Of a DNA stretch of 64,000 nt, positions 33,885 through 47,024 are shown one piece after another. Position numbers and translations under genes: made by a program. The DNA is from Uranotaenia lowii (Eukaryota > Arthropoda > Insecta > Diptera > Culicidae), in contig NC_073692.1 in assembly GCF_029784155.1 (NCBI RefSeq), positions 72,041,544 to 72,105,543 on the forward strand, given 5' to 3'. A model generated the notes under the pieces. It did not search any database. It had not been told where the DNA came from and saw only the letters and a list, made by a program, of their open reading frames with translations. Every line of letters starts with the position of its first letter. The first letter of the stretch is position 1.

Positions 33885-36800
33885 GTGAGTATTATTGAAA
33901 GTCTTGGTAGTGATGCGCGAGCGCTCAAGAGCCGCTCATTTGAACCGGTTCTTCAAAAAGAACGAACGACCCGTGGCTCTTAAAAAAAGAGCCGCGGTTC
34001 AAAAATGAACCGTGACCCGCCGCTCAACACCGATTGAAATATTTAACCGCTACAATATGCAAGAGCGGAAAGTGGAGAGCCGTCCGTTCTTCGAATCAAA
34101 CGAGTCACGGTTCGTTCGTTCTTTCCAAAAGAGCCGGTTCAAATAAACAGCTCTTGGTTGCTCTCCCATCACCAAACAAGCAACACAAATTGAAGAGCGG
34201 AGAACAGCAGAAATCCGTTCGTTCGCTCTCCCGAACCAAAAGAACCGAAGTGGGTGGTGGGTGGTTAAAAAAGAGCTACAGGACGGCTCGAAAAAAAAAA
34301 CCGAACAGAGCATCCGAGCCGAGCCGTTTATTTGATCAAATTGAACGGCTCTCCATACTCCGCTCTTGCCGTTCAGATTGTAAACCAGAGTTGAGCGAGT
34401 CGCGGTTCTTTTTTAAGCGGTTCTTTTTTGAGCGGTTCTTTTTTGAGCGGTTCTTTTTTGAGCCGTTCTTTTTCGAGCCGTTCTTTTGCGAGCCGTTTTT
34501 CGACTCTTTTTTGAACCACCACCCAGCACGGTTCCTTTGGTTCGAGAGAACGATCGAACGGCTTTCTGCTGTTCTTCGCTCCTCAGTCTATGTTACCTGT
34601 GATTTGATGGGCAAAGAACCAAAAGCTGCAAATTTGAAGCAAAAGCAGATCAACACACAAAATAGGGATGCGCTGGATTCTTTGATTTTTCAGCCATATC
34701 TCGTGTTCCGTATACGTATTCGTATACAATATTAACAAAATTCAGACACTCGAAAAATGTGAGCCTATAATGTAATTTTAACTTTAATTTGGATAATGTG
34801 AGAAAGCTGCTAAAGTGTGCTAGAGATAAATGAACGAAAATTGATGACTCCAGCGGACATGTTTCTGTGTAATTGAACATGTTTTTTATAACATTAAACA
34901 TTAATCCCGAGTTTATATTCGTAGTAGAAATTTAATACGTAATGTTGCTTTGAATTTAGCACTTTAAAAAAAAGTTATTTATAATTTTCATTAAAATGCT
35001 AGATATATTAAAATATTAATTACAATTTCATAATATCTATTCAATGTTAAAAAATATTTATGGAGTGAGTATGTCCTCGTGGCCATGACTCAAACTCCTA
35101 CCCCCCTCTACATGGAAATTTCCAAACCACCCACGTGGTATGTGAACGGCTCCAGTGTTAGCCGCGTGACACGGTTCATTTTTGAGCCGTTCAAATGAAC
35201 CGGCTCATTGAATTGAGCGAACGGCTCTGAGCCGCTCATTGAAATGAGCCGTTTTGCCCACCTCTAAGTCTTGGGAATGTTGTTTTCTTTTTTCCGGGAT
35301 TTTCATCCCCGCGGATGATTGATCCCTTGAGTTTTGGGAAAGGGATTCCAGCGGGTTTGATATTTTGAACACTTCTTCAAATAAGGAATTATAAAGCAAT
35401 GAAATTGAAAGAATCTTTTTATGATTTTTATCATTTCTGTAATTTTGCTCATTTTGTCATTTTTCACACTTTTGTCATTTGTGCCTTTTTAGCATTTTAA
35501 TCATTTCTGTTTTTTTTTATCATTTAAGTAACTTTTGCTTTTTTAATCATTATTTTGAAGTTTTATTATTTTTGTTATTTTTGCCCTTTTTATGATACTT
35601 TTCTATTTTTTGACTTTTTCTAATCCTTAATAATTCTGTCCTTTTTGTTATTTTTGTCATTCTTGTCATGTTTGCCATTTCTGTCATTTTCGTCATTTTT
35701 TTTGTATTTTTTCTCACTGTGATTTTTGTCTTTTTTCTCATTTTTCTCATTTTTGTCTTTTAAGTCATTTTTTGTCATTTTTTCATTGTATCATTATTAA
35801 CATTTTCGTGATTTTTTTTTATTTTCCATTGTGTATTTTTGTAATTTTTTTTTTTGTAAATTTTTGTTATGCTTGCTTTTTTAGTCATTTTTTGTCACTT
35901 AGTGTTTATTTTTTTCTGTCGTTTGTTCTTCAAGAATGTTATTCAGGACGTTTTTCTCATTATTGTTATTTTTGTTTTGTCATTCTACTCATTTTTGTCA
36001 ATGTCTAAAATTTTAGTCATTTTTCCATTTTTGCCGTTTTTGTCATTTTTGTTATTTTTATCATTTTTATTAAAAAATATGTTTCGTCTTTTTTTGTTAT
36101 TTTTGTCATTTTTGATTTTTTAAAAAATATTTTTGTCATTTTTGTCAATTTTGTCAGTTATGTCTTGTTATTCATTTTTGTATTTTTTTTTTCCATTTTG
36201 TCGTTTTTGTTATCTTATTATATTTATTATATTTTTGTCATTTTATTATTTTTATCATGTTTGTTATTTTTGTCGTTTCGTCAATCTTTTTTTTTGTCAT
36301 CTTGGACTTTTCTGTCATATTTCATTATTTATTTGATTTTTTTTTGTTATTTCTGAGTTTTTTGTTATTTTTTGTCAATTTTGTAATTTTTGTAATTTTT
36401 GCCATTTTTGTCATTTTTGTTATTTTTGTCTTTCTTCTCATTTTGTCATCTATTTCATTTTGGTCATTTTTTTCATTTTTGTCATTTTTGTCATTTTTGT
36501 CATTTTCGTCATTTTTGCCATTTTTGCCATTTTTGTCATTTTTGTTATTTTTTGTCATTTTAGTCATTTAGTCTATTTTGTCATTTTTATCATTTTTTCA
36601 TTTTTGTCATTTTCGTCTTTTTTGTAATTTTCGTCATTTTTGTCATTTTTGTCATTTTTGTCATTTTTGTCATTTTTGTAATTTTTGTAATTTTTGTCAT
36701 TTTTGTCATTTTTGTCATTTTTGTCATTTTTGTCATTTTTGTCATTTTTGTCATTTTTGTCTTTTTTGTCATTTTTGTATTTTTTGTCATTTTTGTCATT

Positions 36801-39800
36801 TTTGTCATTTTTGTCATTTTTGTCATTTTTGTCATTTTTGTCATTTTTGTCATTTTTGTCATTTTTGTCATTTTTGTCTTTTTTGTCATTTTTGTATTTT
36901 TTGTCATTTTTGTCATTTTTGTCATTTTTGTCATTTTTGTCATTTTTGTCATTTTTGTCATTTTTGTCTTTTTTTGTCATTTTTGTCATTTATGTCATTT
37001 TTGCCATTTTAGTCGGTTTTTGTCATTTTGGTCATTTTTTTCATTTTTGCCATTTTTGTCATTTTTGTCATTTTCGTCATTTTCGTCATTTTTGTCGTTT
37101 TTGTCATTTTTGTAAATTTCGTCGTTTTTGTCATTTTTATCATTTTTGTCATTTTTGTCATTTTTGTAAGTTTTGTCTGTCATTTTTGTCATTTTTGTCA
37201 TTTTTGTCAATTTATTTTTGTCATTTTTGTAGTATTTGAAATTTTGTCATATTTGTTTTTTTTTTGTTTTTGTCATTATTGTCTCTTTTTGTCGTTCATG
37301 TAATTTTCATGTCAATTTTATCTTTTATGTCATGTTTGTCATTTTGTCAATAACTTTTTATGATTTATAACATTCTTGTTATTTTTGTCAATTTTCTTCA
37401 ACTTATGCAACTTTGCCATTTTTTACTTTTTATAATTCATGATCATTAGAGTGCCCCAAATGACCCGACTTTTGAAAAAGTTATACGCTGCAGGCCAAAA
37501 TTGATCCTTGGCCTAGTACAAGATCTCATGCCAAATTTGGGCCAGATCGGATGACGGGAAGGGGTCGCTCAACGAGCCTGAAGTTTGTATGGGATTTTGA
37601 GACATTTTGTTCGGGAGAAACATGAAAAACCAGCTTTTCATCAATAACTTCGGTTCCCGTCGACCGATTTCTTTCAAAAACGGGTTTTCTTAAAGTCTAA
37701 ATTATGACAAATATTTCATCCGAAGACTGCATTTCAATTAAAGTTAAGATAAAAAAGTTATTAGGCTTCAAAAATGAGCTAACTTTTTTAACGGTGGTAT
37801 TTATCACTGTTAATGAGGCGTCAATATGTTCGACCGCCTCGACTCATTAACAGTGATGAATACCATCCTTAAAAAAGTCAGCCCATTTTTGAAGCCTAAT
37901 AACTTTCTTATCTTAACTCTAATTGAAATGCAGTCTTCGCATGAAATATTTGTCATAATTTAGGCTTTAAGAAAACTCGTTTTTGAAAGAAATCGGTCGA
38001 CGGGAACCGAAGTTATTGATGAAAAACTGGTTTTTCATGTTTCTCCCGAACAAAATGTCTCAAAATCCCATACAAACTTCAGGCTCGTTGAGCGACCCCT
38101 TCCCGTTATCCGATCTGGCCCAAATTTGGCATGAGATCTTGTACTAGGACTAGGATCAATTTCAGCCTGCAGCGCATAACATTTCACAGGTTTTGAATTT
38201 CCCATACAAATTTGGGGCAGTCTAATGATCATTTTTGTACTGTTTTAGAAGTTACAAAAACAGGTGTTTTGTTAGTTTTGTGATATTCGCCATTTCTGTC
38301 ATTTTATTATTTTCGTCATGGTTCTCATTTTTTGCCATATGCATTTTTAGCTATTCTAGAACAGAATGCGTTGAAAGTTTTATCCTTTGTTAAAAATATG
38401 TCGCCAAATGTGTGATTTTGGTCATCGACAATATTTTTTCATAAAAATTTAAAAGTATTAGCTTTTCACAAACCGTTAGCTCTAAATATACTTACGTGAT
38501 TTTCTTAAATTTTAGGTGGCAAACGAATCATCTTTCACCTATCTGTCCGGTGAGAACATGCAGGACATCAAGAACGACGTCTCGTATATCTGCCCGTACA
38601 GTGGTCCGGTAGTTGGAACACTGACCATCACCAACTACCGGCTGCATTTTCGATCTCAGCCGTCTAGCGACAAGGATCCGGTCGTTATTGTAGACTGCCC
38701 GTTGGGGGCCGTAAGTCGAATCGAAAAGGTCGGAGGAGCCAGCTCCCGGGGAGAGAATTCCTACGGCATTGATATTTTCTGTAAGGACATGCGTAACCTT
38801 CGGTTCGCCCATAAGCAGGAAAATCACTCGCGGAGGACCGTTTTCGAGAAGCTGCAGTCATACGCATTTCCACTTGCAAGCGGTAATCAACTTTTTGCAT
38901 TTAACTACAAGGAAAAGTTCACCGAAGACGGATGGAGTGTGTACGAACCTGTGGCCGAACTCCGACGCATGGGAGTTAACAGTGCCAACAATGACACTTG
39001 GCGCATCACTCGGATCAACGAAAAGTACGAAATATGCGACAGCTACCCATCGGTTTGGGCTGTCCCGAAGTCAGCTAAAGACGACCTGATCAAGCAAGTA
39101 GCCAACTTTCGGTCCCGTAACCGTCTTCCGGTTCTATGCTGGATCCATCCGAAGTCGCTGGCCACCATAACCCGTTGCTCGCAGCCCCTTGTCGGAGTCA
39201 GTGGCAAACGGAACGATGCCGATGAAACATTCATCAACTGCATAATGGAGGCAAACGCACAGTCCGATAAGTTGTCCATTTTTGACGCTCGGCCCAATGC
39301 AAATGCTATTGCAAACAAGGCCAAGGGTGGCGGTTACGAATCGGAAGACGCTTACAAAAATGTCGAGCTGACATTCTTGGACATCCATAACATTCACGTA
39401 ATGCGAGAAAGTTTGCGGAAGCTGAAGGAAATTTGTTTTCCGGCCAGCGACGATCAGAAGTGGCTGTCTGCAGTCGAGAGCACCCTCTGGTTAAAACACA
39501 TCAAGTGCATTCTGGCCGGGGCAGTGAGGATTGTGGATCGGGTAAGCCTTTGCGTAGGCGCATTTAGTTAGTTAGTCTTCTAAAATGATTCAGACATTGT
39601 CGGTTTACCTCTTTGTTTTTTGCGGAAATAAACAAGATAATGAATCGAACATTCATCACCTACAAATCTTATCTTGGAATTAACAGTAACTAGATGATTC
39701 ATCAATCTAAAAATAAAATAAGCTTGTCTGAAGTTTGTTCCGAAGTAAAATACCTAGGCTCTAGTTATTTTTTTTAAATTTAAATTTCAGATAGAAAACA

Positions 39801-40668
39801 TGCGAATGTCGGTGGTAGTACACTGTTCCGATGGATGGGATCGTACCTCGCAGCTAACAGCCCTAGCAATGTTGCTACTGGATCCATACTATCGCACACT
39901 GAAAGGTTTTCAGGTCCTGATCGAGAAAGAGTGGCTAAGCTTCGGACACAAATTTGCACAGGTTCGTTAGTTATTCTTAACCGACTTAAAACAATCTTGA
40001 TGCAGTTTTTCTTGGACACAGCGTATTGGCCACGGAGACAACCATCACTCTGATGCGGATCGATCGCCGGTATTTTTGCAGTTCATCGACTGCGTGTGGC
40101 AGATCACCAAACAGTACCCGCATGCCCTAGAATTCAATGAGTATTTCCTGATCACCATCTTGGACCATCTTTACTCCTGTCGGTTCGGAACGTTCCTGTT
40201 CAATACGGAGCGAGAACGTGTTGACAAAGGTAAGTGATTGTTAATAAAAATCTCTATTTTAAGTTTTAATATTTTTTTTGATTTTCTTATTTAATATTTT
40301 TTCCTCGTGGACTATTTCTCACTTTTGCAGACCTGAAAAACAAAACCGTCTCGCTGTGGTCGTTCATAAACTCGACCCACGAACAGTACCGGAACCCACT
40401 GTACGGTGGCCGGAACAGCGCTATTCAGACAGTTCTGAAACCGGTGGTCAGCATGCGTCACATTCGCCTCTGGAAGGGCCTATACTGTCGCTGGAATCCG
40501 AGTATGCGTGCTCAGGATCCCGTTTATCAACGCACCCGGGAACTGTTGGCATTGCAAGAGCAGCTGATGAAGCAGGTCGAAGATTGTCGGTTGGAAAAGA
40601 CGGGAAATCAGCAACAGGGCAACCGGACTCATCTGCAACAGAACCGGCTGACATCTCCGTTACACTAA
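33783..40668 (+). CDS. mtm: Myotubularin 3-phosphoinositide phosphatase, complete, five exons
   Basis: Exons 33783-33884, 38516-39541, 39791-39961, 40022-40229 and 40331-40668 join in frame to 614 residues; human MTM1 has 603 and MTMR2 643. After a Ser/His-rich N-terminus come a PH-GRAM domain (about residues 45-150; [15 protein letters not shown]) and the phosphatase domain with [19 protein letters not shown] and the active-site [11 protein letters not shown] (CX5R; Cys388, Arg394). This is a catalytically intact member. It removes the 3-phosphate from PI3P and PI(3,5)P2 on endosomes. The C-terminus has a short coiled coil ([20 protein letters not shown]). Start: the ATG at 33783 in context GACAATGG. 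An upstream in-frame TTG is ignored. Intron 1 (4.6 kb) is nearly all repeats. Convergent with the B3GLCT gene. Confidence 0.95.
33908..35266. mobile_element. hAT-like non-autonomous transposon in mtm intron 1
   Basis: A 1359 bp element flanked by the 8 bp direct duplication AGTCTTGG (33900-33907 and 35267-35274). The ends are TAGTGATGCGC at the left and, complemented, TAGAGGTGGGC at the right. An 8 bp duplication and TAG-start ends fit hAT. Both subterminal regions are packed with GAGC(C/G)GTTC-type motifs. Near 34400-34510 GAGC(G/C)GTTCTTTTTT is tandemly repeated about seven times. A 233-codon plus-strand frame inside is repeat-derived and has no transposase motifs. Confidence 0.8.
35400..36575. 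repeat. Degenerate T-rich satellite, TTTTTGTCA-derived
   Basis: Very T-rich on the plus strand, with irregularly spaced GTCATTTTT words separated by indels and substitutions. This reads as an old, eroded version of the clean 9 bp array next to it. It lies in mtm intron 1 and contains no gene. Confidence 0.75.
36576..37215. repeat. 9 bp minisatellite, TTTTTGTCA, about 70 copies
   Basis: Tandem 9-mers with scattered variants, in T-rich orientation on the plus strand and within mtm intron 1. The period is a multiple of three, so long frames cross it without meaning. Confidence 0.93.
37447..38224. mobile_element. hAT-like foldback MITE in mtm intron 1
   Basis: A 778 bp near-perfect palindrome. 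The two halves match through almost their whole length around a short centre near 37838. Its ends TAGAGTGCCCCAAAT and, complemented, TAGACTGCCCCAAAT are flanked by the 8 bp duplication ATGATCAT (37439-37446 and 38225-38232). This fits the hAT target pattern nTnnnnAn. There is no coding capacity, and the transcript would fold into a hairpin of about 390 bp. Confidence 0.85.
38516..39541 (+). CDS. mtm: mtm exon 2 (PH-GRAM and most of the phosphatase domain)
   Basis: 342 codons from GTG GCA AAC after acceptor AAATTTTAG, ending CGG|GTAAGC. Confidence 0.95.
39791..39961 (+). CDS. mtm: mtm exon 3 (active site)
   Basis: 57 codons after AAATTTCAG, containing [11 protein letters not shown] and ending CAG|GTTCGT. 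Confidence 0.95.
40022..40229 (+). CDS. mtm: mtm exon 4
   Basis: 208 bp after TTGGACACAG, starting [20 protein letters not shown] and ending G|GTAAGT. Confidence 0.94.
40331..40668 (+). CDS. mtm: mtm exon 5 (C-terminus and stop)
   Basis: After TTTTGCAG, completing a GAC codon. Contains [17 protein letters not shown] and ends LTSPLH at TAA 40666-40668. Confidence 0.94.
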
Positions 40669-42650
40669 AAGATGATGATCAATTTGTTTTCCTAAACTAT
40701 CTACACATTTATTAGCATTGAAAGTAGCGTGAATGATGTGTGAACAAGCGAGGCCGATATTATTTGTTGACCGCATTCTTCGGAGTGAATTTGTTAGAAA
40801 CTGATAGCTCAGAACAAAGTATTTTCTTTATTATGCTAGAGATTTAGTCTGAGTTGAGGTAAAAGAGTTTTCGGAAAACTAATCAACTCACTACTAGTTG
40901 GAGTGCATGAGAATCCCAAGTACGTGGGTGTGTGATTGCGTTTAGCCCTTAGCCCTTAGATTTGAATTACCGATAAGTGAGAAACTTTTGTAAAACAACC
41001 CTTCTGAAGGTTTAAACAAGTATATAATCACAAATACCTAGACCAATGTTAATTTTCCACCCCAGATTATTCTCTCTGGCCTCAATTCGTTGCATGCTAC
41101 CTCTCAAAACCTTTCAGTATATGTACCTATTTTCCTATGGCTGGGTAGCATACGGCTTTGTTTAACGTGCTTCCTTATTATCATATTAGAAGAAGATGCC
41201 TCTCTGACACAAAAATACCATCGCACACACGCAAATCCTATTAAGAGCAGTTGAGATAGTGATTAGGGGTTTGATAATCAGGGGCTCTGAATTGGAAACT
41301 GTTTCTAACAGATCAGCCTTGCCCTTTGAAACATTTAGCCTTCCATGCGTGGGGCGACAGAGGCACATTTAATGTATGCATTATCTTTTACATTTCCCCA
41401 CCCACGCCGGCTGCCGAAGAGTTTCCTCAAAAAAAGGATTAAATAACCAACAAGAGCACACGTTTCGACACACACACACAAAAGCAACAAGTGAATTTGT
41501 ATTATCGAACCCAAAAGAATAAATATGTTTTAAGCTAAACGAGATAGACTTTGTCAACACTGATCCGAAATCTCCTCTAGAATTAATACACTCACCAAGC
41601 GATGGGACGCACAGGGACATAAAAATCTATTAGCTATTTGCTCTGTGGCAAACTGAGGACAAGTTTTCCAACAATCGTTACAGGTAAACCTACTTGTGGG
41701 GACGTTGCGTATCCACAAACAAGCAGTAATTAGCATCGTTGTTGTTGTTGGGACTGCTAGGCCGATTTTATCTCAGGCGTCCCCTTTTCTTTTCGACTAA
41801 GAATAGATAAGCGGGATTTGATTAAATCTGCTGTGTTTTCCTTGATTCTGGTGGGTAGAGGATGTTGGTTTTTGTCGAAGCTTCAATTATAACGTCAACA
41901 GAGGACCAACATTACATTTTTTCCATCAACCAAATAAGTTCTGAACCAAATATTTAAGTCTTATTTTTAATTCTGAATCATAATTTGGAATTTGAATTCA
42001 AAATTCTGGACGTTTGGATCTAAACTCACAAGAATTCTAGGGATGGTTTCAGAATGTTTAGTCTGATTTCTGGTTCGGGATTCTGAGTCTGAATTTTGAA
42101 CCGAGAGCCTCAATTCTGGTTGAAAAGTAAATTAAAAGTTAAGAATTGATTGAAAATTCTGAATCGGGAAATCGCAATACAGATTAAGAAACGAGAAATA
42201 AATTCACGTTAGGGATTTATATAGAAAATTCTAATTTCAAATTGGGATTTTTTAAAATGGATCATAATTTTCAGGAATTGGATTTACGTATAAGATATAA
42301 AATTTTGAACTATAATAAGCATTAATACCGCTTTTTGTAATTTTATTTCTTTTAGTTCTGTTCAAATCTTCAAATTTATGAAAAAAATCAAAGCTGAATT
42401 GAATTAAAAAATCATGAAGTTTTGACAAACAATTGTATTAATAATGAAAAAGGCCTTTTAATTTCGGAATGTTTCCGATGTCAAAATTCATAAATTACTG
42501 TCAGTACCTACATGAAGTCTTGAATTTTGCAAGATTTGATATTTTTGATGTTTATGTTTTTGTTACTTTTGTTTTTTTTTATTTTGGATGTTTTGGTAAA
42601 TTAAGTAATTTTCGCCATTTTTGGCATCATTTGACATTTCCGTTCTTTTT
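40669..42650 (+). other. 3' flank of mtm
   Basis: The mtm 3' UTR begins here. AATAAA at 41518-41523 is a possible poly(A) signal, but others cannot be excluded. From about 41880 to 42400 short phrases of the form TTCTGAATC/TTGAATTC recur loosely. No further gene was found. Confidence 0.4.
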
Positions 42651-44712
42651 AGTCATTTTTGTCATTTTTGTCATTTTTGTCATTTTTGTCATTTTTGTCA
42701 TTTTTGTCATTTTTGTCATTTTTGTCATTTTTGTCATTTTTGTCATTTTTGTCATTTTTGTCATTTTTGTCATTTTTGTCATTTTTGTCATTTTTGTCAT
42801 TTTTGTCATTTTTGTCATTTTTGTCATTTTTGTCATTTTTGTCATTTTTGTCATTTTTGTCATTTTTGTCATTTTTGTCATTTTTGTCATTTTTGTCATA
42901 TTTGTCATTTTTATCATTTTTGTCATTTTTGTCATTTTTTTCATTTTTGTCATTTTTGTCATTTTTGTCATTTTTGTCATTTTTGTCAATTTTTTCATCT
43001 TTGTCATTTTTGTCATTTTTGTCATTTTTTTCATTTTTGTCATTTTTTTCATTTTTGTCATTTTTTTCATTTTTGTCATTTTTGTCATTTTTGTCTTTTT
43101 TGTCTTTTTTGTCATTTTTGTCATTTTTGTCATATTTGTCATTTTTGTCATTTTTGTCATTTTTGTCATTTTTGTCATTTTTGTCATTTTTGTCATTTTT
43201 GTCATTTTTGTCATTTTTGTCATTTTTGTCATTTTTGTCATTTTTGTCATTTTTGTCATTTTTGTCATTTTTGTCATTTTTGTCATTTTTGTCATTTTTG
43301 TCATTTTTGTCATTTTTGTCATTTTTGTCATTTTTGTCATTTTTGTCATTTTTGTCATTTTTGTCATTTTTGTCATTTTTGTCATTTTTGTCATTTTTGT
43401 CATTTTTGTCATTTTTGTCATTTTTGTCATTTTTGTCATTTTTGTCATTTTTGTCATTTTTGTCATTTTTGTCATTTTTGTCATTTTTGTCATTTTTGTC
43501 TATTTTGTCAATTTTGTCATTTTTGTCATTTTTGTCATTTCTGTCATTTTTGTCATTTTTGTCATTTTTGTCATTTTTGTAATTTTTGTCACTTTTGTCA
43601 TTTTTTATCATTTTTGTCATTTTTGTCATTTCTGTCATTTTTGTCATTTTTGTCATTTCTGTCATTTTTGTCATTTTTGTCATTTTTGTCATTTTTGTCA
43701 TTTTTGTCATTTTTGTCATTTTTGTCATTTTTGTCATTTTTGTCACTTTTGTAATTTTTTGTCATTTTTGTCATTTTTGTCATTTTTGTCATTTTTGTCA
43801 TTTTTGTCATTTTTGTCATTTTTGTCATTTTTGTCATTTTTGTCATTTTTGTCATTTTTGTCATTTTTGTCATTTTTGTCATTTTTGTCATTTTGGTCAT
43901 TTTTGTCATTTTTGTCATTTTTGTCATTTTTGTCATATTTGTCATTTTTGTCATTTTTGTCATTTTTGTCATTTTTGTCATTTTTGTCATTTTTGTCATT
44001 TTTGTCATTTTTGTCATTTTTGTCATTTTTGTCATTTTTGTCATTTTTGTCATTTTTGTCATTTTTGTCATTTTTGTCATTTTTGTCATTTTTGTCATTT
44101 TTGTCATTTTTGTCATTTTTGTCATTTTTGTCATTTTTGTCATTTTTGTCATTTTTGTCATTTTTGTTATTTTTGTCATTTTTGTCATTTTTGTCATTTT
44201 TGTCATTTTTGTCATTTTTGTCATTTTTGTCATTTTTGTCATTTTTGTCATTTTTGTCATTTTTGTCATTTTTGTCATTTTTGTCATTTTTGTCATTTTT
44301 GTCATTTTTGTCATTTTTGTCATTTTTGTCATTTTTGTCATTTTTGTCATTTTTGTCATTTTTGTCATTTTTGTCTATTTGGTCATTTTTGTCATTTTTG
44401 TCATTTTTGTCATTATTGTCATTTTTGTCATTTTTGTCATTTTTGTCATTTTTGTCATTTTTGTCATTTCTGTCATTTTTGTCATTTTTGTCATTTTTGT
44501 CATTTTTGTCATTTTTGTCATTTTTGTCATTTTTGTCATTTTTGTCAATTTTGTCATTTTTGTCATTTTTGTCATTTTTGTCATTTTTGTCATTTTTGTC
44601 ATTTTTGTCATTTTTGTCATTTTTGTCATTTTTGTCATTTTTGTCATTTTTGTCATTTTTGTCATTTTTGTCATTTTTGTCATTTTTGTCATTTTTGTCA
44701 TTTTTGTCATTT
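42651..44712. repeat. 9 bp minisatellite, TTTTTGTCA, about 229 copies
   Basis: Nearly uninterrupted 9-mers over 2.06 kb, T-rich on the plus strand, between the convergent mtm and B3GLCT genes. Variants (TTTTTTTCA, TTTCTGTCA, one- or two-base slips) cluster near 42900-43140 and 43500-43760. The 9 bp period leaves frames reading VIF, SFL, HFC, KMT and KND open, so the long frames here are not genes. Confidence 0.97.
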
Positions 44713-47024
44713 TTTATCATTGTTATCATTTTTGTTTTTTGTTCTTATTTCTAATGTTATTTTGTCATTTTTGTCATTATCCTCATTAATGTTATTAATG
44801 TTATACACTTTATTTCATTTTTGTCACATTTCGCATTTTTGTCAATTTAGTCATTTTTGTTTAATCATTGATTTTTGTCAATTTCGTTTTTTTGGTTTTC
44901 CTTTTTTTTTCGTATTGTTATATTTGTAAGTTATGTTCATTTTTAATTTATGACAAAATTTTTAGTATTGTGAATTTTTCATTTCGTCATTTAACATTTT
45001 TCTGGTTTTTGTATATTTTTTTCATGTTTGTCATTTTTATCAGTTTTGTTTTTTTGTTTATTGGGTGTCATGTTTTGTCACTATTGTATTTTTTGTTATT
45101 TTTTTTTTTTATTATTGAGGACCTTTCAGTCATTCAGTCCGATTATTATTTTTGGCACTTTATCATTTTTAAATGATAATTTTTGTAATTTTTGTCATTG
45201 GTGTTATTTCAATCGTTGATAGTATTTTTGTCAAATTTTTCATTCCATCGTGTTTGTGATCTTTGTTATTTTTGTCACTTGAGTAATTTTTATTGTTTTC
45301 ATAATTTTTGTTATTAATTTTTTGTTCGTTATTGTGATTTCTGTAATTTTTGTCATTTTTTAGAATATCTTTTTTGTACGATTTGTGATTTTTTTCATTT
45401 TTGTATTTTCCTCATTTTCGTCATTTTGATTATTTTTGCCGTTTTTGTAATTTATGCCTTTTTCAAAATTCATTTCATGTTAGTGATTTCTGCCATTTTT
45501 TGTTATTTGGTTTTAGTTTTTCTTTTTTGTTATTTTTGTCATTAGAGTCATTTTTTTTGTCATTTTTCCAACCTTTTTTTTTGGATTTTCTGTTTTTTAA
45601 CATTTTTATCATTTTGTTTTTTTGTTTGTTTTATTCGCAATTTTTTCATTGTTGTGATCTCATTCCATTTTTGTCATTTTTCTAAATTTTCGTCAGTTTT
45701 TTTTATTATGTGATTATTTAGTGTAATTTTTTTCATTATTGCCATTGTAGGTCAATTTATCATTTTTGCCATTTTAGTTGATTATTCAAAGTAAACAAAA
45801 GAGGAAGAATGACCTTAATGGGTTAAATTCCTATAAAAAAGAAAATAAAAAAGTAAACAAAACCATTTTATAAATAGCCCAATATAAGCTCTACTTATCA
45901 CAAATGCCGTTTTTATTTATGTAAGGTATTTTTTTGCTAAATAAAAGAAGCATCTGACGCGTACATAAGTCTACAACACATAGAAAAATATGCTTACCCA
46001 AAGCAACGACTATGACAGTACAATTGGGATTTTTATCTCAACACACATCTGAGATATTCAGAGTGGCCTACGATACCCCTATCTCTCCCATATTTTTTTC
46101 GTTCTGTCATATTTGTGAATTTTTACAATTTATTAATTTGGTCAATTTGGAAACCTTTGTTACTTTTTTCATTCATGTTATTTTTGTTGTTTTAGTCATT
46201 TTTGTAATTTTTTGGTATTAATTTTATGTTTTATTTTTTATTTTTGTGATTTCTGCCATTTTTAATTTTTTTTTTCGTAAATTTATCGTTTTTGTAAATT
46301 TAGTAGTTTTTCTTATTTTTGTTGAAAAAAACAAAAATTTGTATAATTGGCAATAAGGATATTGGCATATTTTTTATCAGTTTTGTATTATTTAAAAAAA
46401 TGTGTAAACTTTTTGATTTTTTTAATTCATTCTTAAGGTTTTTATCTTTTTCGTCAGTTGTATCAACTTAGTCTTTTTGGCATTTTTCATGTTTGTTAAA
46501 TTTGTCATTTTTTTTGTATTTTTTTCATTTATGCAATTTTTCATTTTTGTCATCATTCTTAATTGTTCTTTTTGTCATTTTTGTCATACATATATATGTC
46601 ATTGTTGTCATTTTTGTATTGTTTGTTATAATTTTTTCTTTTGTCATTTTCGTCAGTTATTTATATTTGCTTATTTTGTTGTATTTGTCAATTTGGTCCT
46701 TTCTGTCACTTTTGTAATTTGTCGATTTGATATTTTCTGTAACTTTGAGTGTTGTGTGTGTTTTTATGACATTTTTGCCATTTTTTCATTTTTTTAAAAT
46801 TTGCCATTGCTGTCATTCTTGTGATCTTCATGATATTTTTCAACATTTTTTTTCATGTTTTCATTTTTTAATAATTTTTTTATTTTGAGCAATTTTTTTT
46901 TCATTTTTGTCATTATTGTTATTTTTGTCTTCATTTTTACCCATCCTGTTTTTTTTTGTCATCATTATATTTTGTAGTTTTTGTATTGTGTGTCATTGTG
47001 TGGCCTTCTTGGTTGAATAATTCT
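44713..47024. repeat. Degenerate T-rich satellite flank
   Basis: T-rich on the plus strand with decaying GTCATTTTT words. A short non-repetitive interval lies at about 45790-46100. Several frames of 60-106 codons are low-complexity Phe/Leu/Ile translations and are not genes. Confidence 0.7.

Noticed and set aside
34034..34735. 233-codon plus-strand frame
   Set aside because: It lies inside the hAT-like element, its Phe/Glu/Arg repeats come from the GAGCGGTTCTTTTTT motif, and no transposase motif is present.
42469..44929. Long Val-Ile-Phe and His-Phe-Cys frames on plus
   Set aside because: Same satellite artefact as above.
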